Shown: positions 35,311-46,080 of the stretch, one piece after another
Layout of the letters: each line of letters begins with the position of its first letter
Position numbering within the stretch: position 1 is the stretch's first letter
Source: Dastarcus helophoroides
Taxonomy: Eukaryota > Arthropoda > Insecta > Coleoptera > Bothrideridae
Direction of reading: 5' to 3'
Length of the DNA: 64,000 bases
Assembly (NCBI GenBank): GCA_028583605.1
Contig: CM053336.1
Coordinates: 20,693,004-20,757,003 of the forward strand
Notes under the pieces: model-generated
The model's input: only the letters and a program-made list of their open reading frames with translations
What the model was told of the DNA's origin: nothing
Databases searched by the model: none
Program-made: the position numbers and the translations under genes

Positions 35311-37589
35311 ATTTTTTTGTTGTTGAAGAATTCGATTTTTATTTAAAATTTTGACTGTTTTGGAAAATTTCGACTTTTTTTGAAAAATTTCGACATTTTA
35401 AAATTTCAATACTTTTTTAAAGGTTCTACTTTTGAAAACATTGACTCTCCGAAGTATTTGGTTTTTTAGACCAATTTTTTTTTCATTTTGGCTTTTTCTC
35501 AAAATTTGATGTTCTGAAAAGACAACTTTTTTTGGAAAGTCTTCGATTTTTATGTAAAATCTTGGTTTTCTTGAACATTTCGACTTTATATTTTAAAAAT
35601 ATCGAATTTGAAATTTGCCATTTTTTTCTAATTTTCACTTTTTTAAAATGTTAACATATTCTGCATCAAACTTTTACTACTACTTTTAATTTATCTCCGA
35701 ATTTTTTGATCTTTTCTTAAATTTTTACCTTTGATTTTTTTTATAAATTTGATTATCTTGAAATTTTAATTTTTGAAAACTTCTACCTTTTTTTGAAAAT
35801 GTTTATCTTTGTTCTAAGTTTTTACAATTTCTCCAAGCCTTAAACTTTTTTGAAAATGTTTCCCTTTTTTCAAAATTTTCTACTTTTTCTTGAAACTCAG
35901 TTTTTATGCAGTTAAAAAAAAGTCATCAATAAAGTCTTAATTTCGCAAACGGAAAAAAAGACGTCGTTTGAGGAAAATTAAGAAAAAAAAATCAAACTTG
36001 ACTGCCAACTAAAAACTTTTTAGAAAAAAACAAAATTTTAAGATAAAATTGATATTCATAAAAGGGAAAAAAACTAAAAAAAAATTTTGATAGTTTTTCA
36101 TAAATGTTGATTTTTTTCTGAAAATTTTCATTTTTCTCAAAATTCTGAGTTTACATTTCAAAATTCTTATTATTTTTGATACTAAACTAGAAATTTTGAA
36201 AAAGAACCGAAATTTGAAAAATGTCAATGTCAAAATGGACAAATCGGTATCAGATAGACGAGAAAACAGTCAATATTTCGAGAAGTTAAAAATTCAAGCT
36301 TACGGACAACATTTTAGAAAAAACGTGAAAATTAAATTTTGACTCCATAAGACAAAATTTTGAAAGGTTGGAAAAAAAGAAAATTCAAAAATTTCAAGAA
36401 AGTCACAATTTTGAAAAAAAGTAAGTTTAAAAAAGCGGTTTTTGAAAAAATTTAAAATTTATGAAACCAAGATGGAAAAGAGTTCAAACCTAAATAAACC
36501 TAAATATCAAATTTATTTCTGGTAATTTAGAGCAAAAGTCGAAATTTTGAAAATAAGACAGAAGTTGCGAAAAAAAGTTTAAACTTTGAGAAACAGTTGA
36601 ACATTTGGGAAATGGTTGAAATAATTTTTGATAAAAGTGAAAATTATAAAACTTAAGAAAAATAAAAAAATTGTTAACCATGGCAACCGAGGGTACTCGC
36701 ACAAGGTCAGCGATCTCGGGTACGAGTACGTGACCGTCGAAATAAATGTTGACGGAGTAGAAGAGTAGAGCTCGATCATAAACAAGAGCGTTTTGAACGT
36801 TGAAAATCTGTTAGAACTTTAGGACTTAAATTAAATGATGTTTATTATAAAAAAAAAGTAGACGGGTTATTGCGTTTTGAGGATTACTCAACAAAGGGTT
36901 TTAAATTAAACGAAACAAATCTAAACATTGATATTATTAAAATAGAACAGCGATTCAAATACTTTTACAACCTTTAAATCTGTTTAAAGCATTATTCGCA
37001 AAAAAAGGTTTGCTATCGAACTTGTAACGAACTAATGAACATACAAATAATAACAAAACAATTCATCTTTTATCGAAGAAAAAGGAATAGAAACATTTAG
37101 GTGATGGCATAGTCAGCTATCAGGTTACGGTGTTTATGATGTTTACGATTGCGACAAAAACAGAACATGGATATTATGGGTTTTTAAGGTAATTAGTTTG
37201 ATCTGAAAAAGGCCATTACGTATTCACATTTATTTTTACGAGAACATTGTTAGATTTTGGGTCCATAAATTAATCTGCTGTGCGAATCGTCCATTTTATC
37301 AATAGGTGTACCTTTATTATGATATTGCTTAGTAATTATTGGTATTATTTTAAAGAATTAATTCCTACAATAAACATAATCTAACTCTCACATTATTGAA
37401 GTACATATATTTGAAGTGCTAATTTTTGGTAACCAAGATTGAAATATGGGAGTATCAGGTATCTGATTCGACCATAAAAGCGATAAATTATTATTAGTTC
37501 GGCAACTTAAATAATATTTGAATTTAATCGAATATTTTAGAAAATGTACATCCTGTTATTCAGAACAAAATAAACCATAAAGTGTATTG

Positions 37590-38670
37590 AGACACAAAAA
37601 TATTACGTTGATATGGAGAGACCATTCCTTTGAATTAAAAACTGTAGCAATTGTGTTATTAGTTAATAGATTTCGACAGTACTTAGTCGGAAGGCCCTTC
37701 ACAGTAAATGCTGATTGTGCTGTAGTAATAAATACTTTCAAAAAGGTAAAATTAAATCAGGGAATCGGCTGGTGGGTTTTGGAATTGAGCGAATACCAGT
37801 TTGGTATTAGACATAGACCTGTCAGAAAATATGTCATGTTGATGCTAGCGGTTTTACAAGCGACTACACCCATAATGTATGAATTGAAGGGCAGAGAGGT
37901 AAAAAAAAATCACAAATCATGGTCCTCGCTGGCTTGTATTTAAACGAGCCCGTTTTCAAATTGTTCAACTAAATCTTGAAGATCTTGGTCTTTTTGCAAC
38001 AGGTAAAATTTATGATCAGGTAGCTCATAATTATTGGTTTCTGCGCATGCGACGTTTGGTAGAGAAATACATGAAAAACTTGTATATTGTTGTATATTTC
38101 AAATCTGTAGAAAGCGTCGAATACCGTGATCTTGTTAGGAGATATCCAGATCCTTTTATAAAATTCTCACCGATCATCTGGGGTCTTTAATAAAAACGAT
38201 ATTAGGTAATACTCAAGTATTCTTCGTTGTGGATGCGTTTACAAGGTTTGTTTTAATTTACTCTTCACCTTATAAAAGATTAAGACATGTACTCACTGTA
38301 ATGATAGACTTCTTCATAAGGGTTTTTGGTGCACCATTTCCAACTACTAACTAGTGACAAGGTAAACCATTCACGTCTAATAATTTTGAAATATTTCGCA
38401 AAAATAAAATACGGTATCACTCACTACTTGAATGCAGCTGGGCGACCAACAGAAAATGGACAAGTTGAAAGTTACAATAGAACCATTTTCGATTCATTGG
38501 CTACTATGGGAGCAGAAATAAACCATGAAAAATTGAATGAAAACATTAACAAACTCCAGTTAGGATTAAATGGTATCATAAATCAGACATTAGGAGCATC
38601 TCCAAGTGAGGATCTGATGGAGTTTCGTGTAATAGGGCAGGTGACCTTATTACTAGCTAAAATGTAGCAG
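37590..38670 (+). pseudogene. Ty3/gypsy pol remnant: RNase H and integrase
   Basis: The first frame (37587-37943) has the RNase H pattern of gypsy elements: a histidine-Phe-Glu-Leu-Lys-Thr start, VNRFRQYLVGRPFTV, then NADC and the WWVLELSEYQFGI block. After frameshifts comes the integrase: a zinc-finger-like stretch (about 38015-38100), the first catalytic Asp in FFVVDAFTRFV (about 38222) and the catalytic Glu in GRPTENGQVESYNRT (about 38440-38485). Stops and frameshifts near 37943, 38190 and 38667, plus a damaged second Asp region, show it is dead. Confidence 0.85.
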
Positions 38671-38880
38671 AGTATTGATGTTACAGCGGTACTACAACAA
38701 ATAATTGAAAATGCATCTATTTGCCAGTCCAAACAAAAATGCATATTTCAATCCAAAGCGTTGTTTCCGATTAGCTCAAGCAAATGATTAATTTTCCTTA
38801 AAACAAATTCTTTCTTTTACAGCACAGGTACAAGTCAAATTATTACCAAAATAAAAAGGTCTTTAAGGTCACAACAACAG

Positions 38881-39220
38881 GAACACTGAAGGATAGAGTA
38901 AGGGAGGTTAGGTTCTTGGAGTAGGGTTACTACTCAGACAAGAACAGCTGGATAAGCAGATACCCAGGAAGCTCTTCAGTGCGGTGAAAGGAGATGGAAT
39001 GATGGTCAACTATTCAGAAGCGTTCCTTTCAGGTTCAATTTAACAAAATGGTTGGGTAAGTTAAGGACACTGATGAGTAGAGTAGGGGGATTCGGTTCTT
39101 GGAGTAGGGTTACTACTCAGACAAGAACAGCTGGATAACCAAATACTCAGGGTGCTCTTCAGTGTGGCGAAGGGAGATGGAATGGTGGTTAACTGTTCAG
39201 AATCATCATACTTTCGCGTG
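38881..39220. repeat. ~184-bp tandem duplication upstream of the LTR
   Basis: GG(A/G)TTCTTGGAGTAGGG...CTACTCAGACAAGAACAGCTGGATAA and CTCTTCAGTG(C/T)GG(T/C)GAA(A/G)GGAGATGGAATG occur at 38881-39010 and again from 39065, offset by about 184 bases. It lies between the integrase remnant and the 3' LTR, where Ty3/gypsy elements have untranslated DNA. Confidence 0.75.
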
Positions 39221-39670
39221 GGATTAGCCCATAGAGTTAGCATTTAAGTAGGAGTTTAAGTTCTAAAAATATAAGCTGCCTCTCACTAACCAGGGTACTA
39301 ATATTCTTCAAAAATAAATAGAAAAGTAAATATACATGTTCTTATAAACTTTGTTGCACAGATCTACCATTGGAGTGAGGACACTCCAGCTGTCAGGAAG
39401 GGCCGAATGTTATCAACCATGGCAACCGAGGGTACTCGCACAAGGTCAGCGATCTCAGGGGTCGAGTGCGACAGGAATGCTGAGGGAAAAAGTGCTTGCG
39501 ATGAACCGAAATGCGGCGGCTGGGTTGAGGCATTCGTTCGGGGTGATTCATTGGAGACATATGGGCGCGGCTAGCTAACGTTAACATTGATGGTTAAATG
39601 TATAGATTTTATTTTGTCTTTTCAAATGTTACAGTTTGATATTTTTGTAATAAACGGTTGTTTACAAAAT

Positions 39671-41207
39671 GTAAAAAAGTTGGAAATTTTGATAAAAGTG
39701 AAAATTGTGCAAAAGTAGAAAATTTTGAAAGTCAACATTTTGATAAAATAAAAAATTGCAAAAACTTAACAAGAAATAATTTCAACATTTGAAGAGAAAT
39801 ATGACATTTGGAAGAAAACATCGAAATTAAAAAAAAAAGGAAAAATATTAACAAAAAGACAAAATTCTAAAAAAAAATAAACATACATAATAAATTAAAG
39901 CAAATATTTTAATAAGGTCAGAAGTTCCCAAAAAGTAGAATTTTTTAGAAGTTAAAATCTTTAAGTAAAGTAACTGAGAGAACGAGAGAACAAATCAAAA
40001 TTTTGAACATCGATCGTAATTTAAAAAAAAAATGGAAATTACTAAATAAGATCGCGACATTTTTACAAGTCGAATTTTTACGATAAAATCAAAAATGTCG
40101 GAACAGACGAGAGTGCTCCAAAAAGTAAACTATGAAAGTAAAAATTTTGAAGAAAATTTGAAATGTTCAAAAAAAATGAAAATCCTGAAAAAGGTCAAAA
40201 TTTGAAATATTCGAAATTAAAAAAAAATCGATATTGAAACAAAAAGTAAACATCTTTATTAATTTTTTTAAAAGTAGAATATTTTAAAAATTTTGAAAAA
40301 AGTAGAAAGAAATTCTGAGTAGAAGTTTTGAAAAATGTACACAAAAAGGCATAAGTAAAAATTTTCAATAACCTCGAAATGTTTAAAAAAGTTTTTCAAA
40401 AGTTAAAATTTTTGAAAGTTGAATCGAATATTAAAATTTTTATAATAATCTAAAATTTAAGAAAAAGTCATATTTAAAAAATGGACAGGTTGAAAAAAAA
40501 CTGGAAACTATGAAATTTAAAATTTTCAGTAGTAGTGCCGACATTAAAAAAAATTCGAAATTTTCAAGTTGGATTTAAAAATAAAATAAAATATCAAAAA
40601 TGTCGAATCAAAAAAGAAAATCAAAATATTCAAAAACGGAAAATTTTGAAAAAGAAGTTGAAATCTGGGAAAAAAAACGATAGGTGATATTTTTCAAATA
40701 AGTTGACATTTTGAAAAAAGAGTGAATCTTTTAAAAAAAAAGTGAAAATATTTTTAAAAAGTCATGGTTTTCCAAAAAGTCATAATTTCGAATAAAAGTC
40801 AATATTTTCGAAACTTAACAATTTAAAAAAAAAGTTAATAGTCAGATCTTTCAAATAAGGTGGAAATGGAAAAAAAAATCGACATTTTGTTAAAAATCGC
40901 AATTTTTAAAGGTCAAAATTTTGAAAAAAGTTTAAATGTTCAAAAGGGCAAAATTTGAAAAAAAGTAGAATTTAAAAGTCAAAAATTTCAAAAAGTCGAA
41001 AATTCGAGAATCGAAAGTCGACATTTATAAAAATCTGAAATGTTTAAAAAGCAGAATTCTTCGAAGAAAATCGAAATTTATAACACAATTTCGGGAAAAG
41101 GAGTGTTCGATATATTTTGACTTGATCGTACTCGAAGGACCAGAAAAATGATAAGCTTGTTTCTTGCTTTTAAATGTGGTTTTATTCACGGTCTCCTTTT
41201 GAATGTA
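39671..41207. other. A-rich satellite-like block
   Basis: About 1.4 kb of A-rich + strand DNA with TTTTGAAAAAAGT and GTCGAAATT words; no gene or sharp repeat boundary is visible. It ends at about 41090 in ordinary sequence (GTGTTCGATATATTTTGAC) before the next element. Confidence 0.6.
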
Positions 41208-41760
41208 TACAGGGTGTTACAAAAGTCCGGGCCGCTACTTCAGGAGCATATTCTACACATTAAAATATGAAAAATGTTGAAATACATTTTTTTCTTTAAA
41301 TTGCCTCCTAACGGAGATATGACCATTTAAAGATGGCGCCCCTAAAGTGGTTTTTTTACTACAAAAAGTTAACGGTTAGTAGCAAAGTCATGAAATTGGG
41401 CAAGCAGTTAAAGAATTGGATTAGGCATATTCTCATGTAACATATTTTTTAAATAAGTAGTACGTGGTGTGTAGGGGGTTGCCCGCGATTATTTTTTGCC
41501 GTAACTTTTTTGTATTGCAATATTTCGACACAAAAGTGCCATAATCGTAAAAAGCAACATTTTTTATACAAAAAAGGTACTCTTTCTCAAAGTCGCTAAA
41601 AGTAACCGCTTCCGAGAAAAAGGCGTGTCAAAAGTGTCAAGGGTTGACCAGGCACCCTCTGATGGGAGAGGGAAAGGCAGGTAGAGAGATTTCTCTCTTC
41701 TGGAGAATTCCACAAGAACATGTGCCGAACAAGGACGATAATTAAAAATTATCGTCTTTA
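41208..41760. mobile_element. element with TACAGGGTGTTAC terminus, boundaries uncertain
   Basis: TACAGGGTGTTACAAAAGT at 41208 is a terminus seen on many unrelated insect repeats (established pattern). The following ~540 bases have mixed composition quite unlike the A-rich flanks. They include words such as GATATGACCATTTAAAGATGGCGCC that recall dispersed insect repeats. I could not find a matching opposite end or flanking duplication. Confidence 0.4.
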
Positions 41761-42831
41761 TATTATGAAGTCAACATTCAAAAAAATATGAAATTTTAAA
41801 AGTATTTAAATTGTGAAAATAGCGTCGAAGTGTTTATTTTTGAGTTACAATTTTAAAAAGGTCGCAAGTTCATAATTTTTAACAATAAAAATTCATAATA
41901 TTCAAATTTCGAGGAAAGCTCGAAATTTTGAGAAAAACTTGAGATTTTTAAAAAACAAGTAGAAATTTTTAAACAGACCAAAATTATCAATAAGAAATCA
42001 TACATTTTCAAAAAGAGTAAAATTTTTCATATTACACGTCTTTCCTCAAATCGTCAAGTTAAGAATTGGTAATTGCATACAAACATGTATTTGGTTTTGG
42101 TCGAATTTCGACCACAAGCGATATTAATAGTACCCAACATTTCGGGAATGATTTCGAAACTAAAATATAAATTGCATTACAAAATATTGTTTTCGAGAAA
42201 AAAGTCTAGATTGTTGGTATTAAGGTCAACATTTTAGATAAACATGTAAAAACTAAAGGTGCGAACTTTTTATTTTGAAAGAATTTAAATTGTTGAGAAT
42301 GATAAGCAGGATTACATTTAAAAGAATTTCGTGTTTTTTTTTGTAAACATTTATGTTTTACGCCTTCAATTTTTATTATTTTCGTAATTTTAAAAATAAA
42401 ATTTTTTCGAAAAAGAAAATTTTAAATTAAAAACTATTCACGAATCTTTGAAAAAACTTTCAAATTCAAAGCCACAATTTAAGGAAAAGTTAAATTTGAA
42501 ATTGCCTCAAGGAGGTCATAATTTCGGCATAGACTTTTCGGTATTTTGTATTATACGATGTTACAAAAATTGAATATTTTAATCGAAATTTTGAAATAAT
42601 TGCCGCATACGTGTTGACAGTTTTGCTTTAAGCTTACACTTAACTTTTCATCGATCACTTAACTCATAATCGAAGGTTGTTTTGTTTGTTTTAAAGAAAA
42701 AAAACATGGGGCGGCATTTCGAAGAGTTGCATCATTCTGAGAAAACTTACCGCACGGCTATGGAAACATTTATGACTAAAAAGTAAGGTGTTTTTTTTCG
42801 TTATTTCTACTCAGAGAAAAGGAGGGCTCGT
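41761..42831. other. A-rich then mixed intergenic DNA
   Basis: No gene visible. 42713-42746 repeats 33903-33937 in inverted orientation. Confidence 0.5.
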
Positions 42832-44205
42832 TGTTACCATTGATTCTAGAAAATTGACTTTTAAAAATTTTAATATAGTTACAATAAAAACAGCTATCGT
42901 TGCGCGTTATCGGTTCGAATGATTAACACGTGAATTGTAAAACACTTTATTTCTAAACTGAACTTGGAACACTACAGCTGCAATTCACTAACACTGTTTA
43001 ATTAACCAACTTATTCATTGATTTCTAACCAGTAGCGGCTGGTTGCTTTTTGACAGGGGGTGCGCAGATGCAAAAACAGGGCTTCGAACCGGAACTGAAC
43101 CGAAAACCGGAAACCGGAAAAACCGTTATTTTGGTAGGAACGAAAACCTGAACAGAACCGGAAAAAAATAATGGTTTATTTCGGTTCGTTGAATTTGTAT
43201 GTTCTTAAAATCATTTTTACTTTACCCTAAAGTTTGGGATTTTTTAAAATATTTCCTTTTCAAAATTTTACACAAATTCATGGAACTTTTATCTTAAAAT
43301 TATGTGTTCAAAGAACATTTTTTTGAAAGTTCAATTAGAAACCTACAATTTCCACTTTTTCTAAGAAAATGTTGATTTTATTCTCAAAATTTCAAGTCAA
43401 ATTGAATTTTAAGTTGTATAACTTGAATATTCTTTTTTCAAAATTTTCGGCTGTGTTTTGAAATTTGGACCCTTTTCTCAAAATATTTCTTTTCTTTTTC
43501 TAGAATTTTGAGTTTAAAATAAAAATTTTATATGCTCTTGTAAATATGGACTCAAGCAGTAAAGTCTTTTTCATTGAAGCCCAGTTTCCTGGCAATTTTA
43601 TTTGCAAATTTGAATTTTTCCGAAAATTCCAACTTCAAACTTTGTTTTTTCCTCAAACTTGGATTTTCCCTCTTATAATATAATACCCCGGTTTTTTAAA
43701 GTTATTAATAAAAATTTCGAGTTGTCTTGAATTTTTTCCTTCAAATTTCACTTTAATTTAAATATGCCAATTTTTTTCTCGAAATTTAAAATTCTAATGA
43801 TTTTTTACTATGTCGACTTTTTAAAACTTCCCAAAATCTCAAAATTTGTGATAAAATCTTGCTATTTTTAATTTTTCCTAGAAATTGGGAATTTCAGTCA
43901 ACATTTCAAGAGAAAAATACAACATTTATATTCCAATTTAAAGCCGGGATTTTGAAATCGAAGTCGAAATTTTAAGGGTAAATTTGGAACGATGACATGT
44001 TAGAAAATGTCTAATTTAAACTTTCAATTTTTATCTGGTTTTGTTTACGCTATATTTCACTATGCTGCGATTTTTTTAGATTGTTTTGAATTTAGGCAGC
44101 TTTAAAATCGAAATTTAGTTAAATCTTGAATTCCTTTTGTAGAATTCGTTCAAAATTTAAAAATTGGTAATTTGGAAAATTAGATTCTTTCCCAAAATTA
44201 AAATG

Positions 44206-44351
44206 ATGTAATGTAATGTAATGATCTCCCTTGTCGCGTTATAGGCAAGTGAATACATAGGTTTTGTTCCTACTAGAGGAAATTCTGCTCCCCGTTTGAC
44301 TAAAAGATCTGCTCTTTGGTTTCCTTCACTTTCCCGATCCTGTAAGTACAC
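44206..44351 (-). pseudogene. non-LTR retrotransposon RNase H fragment with (CATTA)n tail
   Basis: On the - strand, SEGNQRADLLVKRGAE (about 44335-44288) fits the conserved G-N-x-x-A-D-x-L motif of RNase H domains in R1/Jockey/I-type non-LTR elements. It is followed by a short open stretch and ends at 44224-44206 in a (CATTA)n run, as expected for the 3' end of such an element. Only about 45 codons remain. It is embedded in the inner hAT element. Confidence 0.6.
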
Positions 44352-46004
44352 TGCATGGGTATATTTGGTTCATGGTTAGGGTTGCCATACGTCCCGTATA
44401 TACGTGACAAATTCTGCAACAGGCGAATTTTTAAAAAATGTTAAAGTTATCACAAAAACTCGAACTTTTGAAAAAAAAATGAAGATTTCGAAAAAACTTC
44501 AAATTTTGGATGAAGATATATTTAATTTCTAAAAAAGTCCCAATTTTGATGATAAAAGCTAACACTTTTCAAAAAAGATTTAAATTCTGAAAAAATTCAA
44601 ATATTTCAAAAATTTGTAATTTTGAAAAAAGTGAAAATTTTCGGAAAAAAGTCGAAATTATCAAAAAAAAATGTTAAAACTTCGAGAAATAGTAAAAATT
44701 TTTAGCTAAAGTGGAAATTTTTTAAAAAAAAGGTAAATGTTTTGAAAAAAAATGTTTCAACATTATCATATAAAAAATCCAAAATTTTGAAAGAAAATCA
44801 AATTCTGAAAAAGTTATAGCTTCGAGAAAAATTCGAAATTTCGATGACAAAAGGTCGAAGATTTCAAAAAAAAGTCTAAATTTGGAAAAGGTTTGAAAAT
44901 ATTAAGAATGTCTGAATTTTGAGAATACATTTAATTTTTCAAGAAACAAAAATTAATGTTTCAAATAAAAGTTCAGTTTGTTAAATAAAAGCCGAAACTT
45001 CGAGAAAAAGTTGAAATTTAAAAAAAAAGTCTCAGTTTTCAAAAATAGATCAAAGCTTTGAGAAATTGTCAAAAGTTTGACCAAGGTCAAAAATTAAAAA
45101 AAAAAAAAACAGTGTAGAAGTTTTTAAGAGTTAGTTTTTTAACATCATTAAATTTACAGAAAAAATCAAAATTTTGAAGAAAAATAACAATTTGGAGAAA
45201 AGATCGAAATTATGTGTAAAGATTTTCAAAAAATTCAGAATTTGGAAAATACATTAAAATCTTAGAGAAAGGTCAAACTAAAAAAGTCTGGCGATTAATA
45301 AAAAAAATAAACATTTGAAAAAAGTGGAAGCTAAAAAAAAAGAACATTTGAATTTGAAAGTTTTCAAAATATAAAGACGAAATGCTTTAAGGAAATCGAA
45401 AAATGTTTAAGAATTTTCAATCAAAATCGAAGGCAGACTTTTTAAAAAGTAATCATTTTTAGAAAGTCAGTATCTTGCGAAAAAGTGAAAATTGAAAAAA
45501 AGTTGAATAAAAAAAACAAACATTCGAGAGAGTCGATATTTGCAAAAAGTTAAAACTTTGAAAAAATTCAAATTTTTAAAAAGAATTGAAATGTTCTGAA
45601 AAAATCAAATTTAAAATTAGTTATATTTGCAAAAAAGATGAAATTTCGAGTCTGACCTTTCTAATATTTACAAAAATAATGTCAGACAACTTCGAGGTCA
45701 ATTCCAAATATTCAAAAAAATTTGTAATTTTCGAGAAATAAAATTTTTAACAAGAACGAAAGTTATAAAAGTAAAATGTTCAAAAAAAACAAAACCAACC
45801 AAATGAGACAGAATTTTGAGGAATTTGGAATATTCAAAAAATCAAAATTTTGAAAAAAGTCGAAATTTTCGAAATCAAGTTAAAATTTCGAAAATTTGGA
45901 AGTCGAACGAGAAAAAATCGACTTTGTGAAAAAGTGAGTTTTTAGTGTCGAAATTTTCGAAATAAGTCAAAATTTTCAATAAAAATTGAATTCTTCAGAA
46001 AAGT

Positions 46005-46080
46005 CGAAACTTTCAAAAAGTATATAACCAAAGGATCCTTTCTCTTTTTTCACCTAGGCGAATGCGGGTATCAGCTAATT
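46005..46080 (+). repeat. dispersed non-satellite block, copy 3
   Basis: CCAAAGGATCC, TTTCTCTTTTTTCACCTAG and GGGTATCAGCTAAT align in order with 30901-30985 and with the - strand of 35245-35310. This copy lies inside the right half of the inner hAT element. Confidence 0.5.

Larger units (their letters stand above)
32962..36660. other. Cul3 upstream region and T-rich intergenic DNA
   Basis: The first several hundred bases above the Cul3 start (to about 33500) have mixed composition and should hold its 5' UTR and promoter; I could not place a TATA or initiator with confidence. From 34100 to 35900 the + strand is T-rich with TTTCGACTTTTT words, the mirror of the A-rich Cul3 intron. From about 36000 it flips back to A-rich. 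No gene is visible. Confidence 0.55.
36674..39670 (+). mobile_element. ruined Ty3/gypsy LTR retrotransposon
   Basis: A 41-base block (CCATGGCAACCGAGGG through GGTCAGCGATCTC) occurs at about 36677-36717 and again at 39417-39457. In the second copy it lies just inside TGTTATCAACC (39408), which looks like an LTR start. AATAAA near 39650 and the ...TTTACA end near 39670 would close that LTR. Between them lie remnants of pol (37590-38670) and a tandem repeat (38881-39220). The upstream half (36800-37560) keeps only faint coding-like sequence. Gag and most of the reverse transcriptase are not recognisable. Confidence 0.65.
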
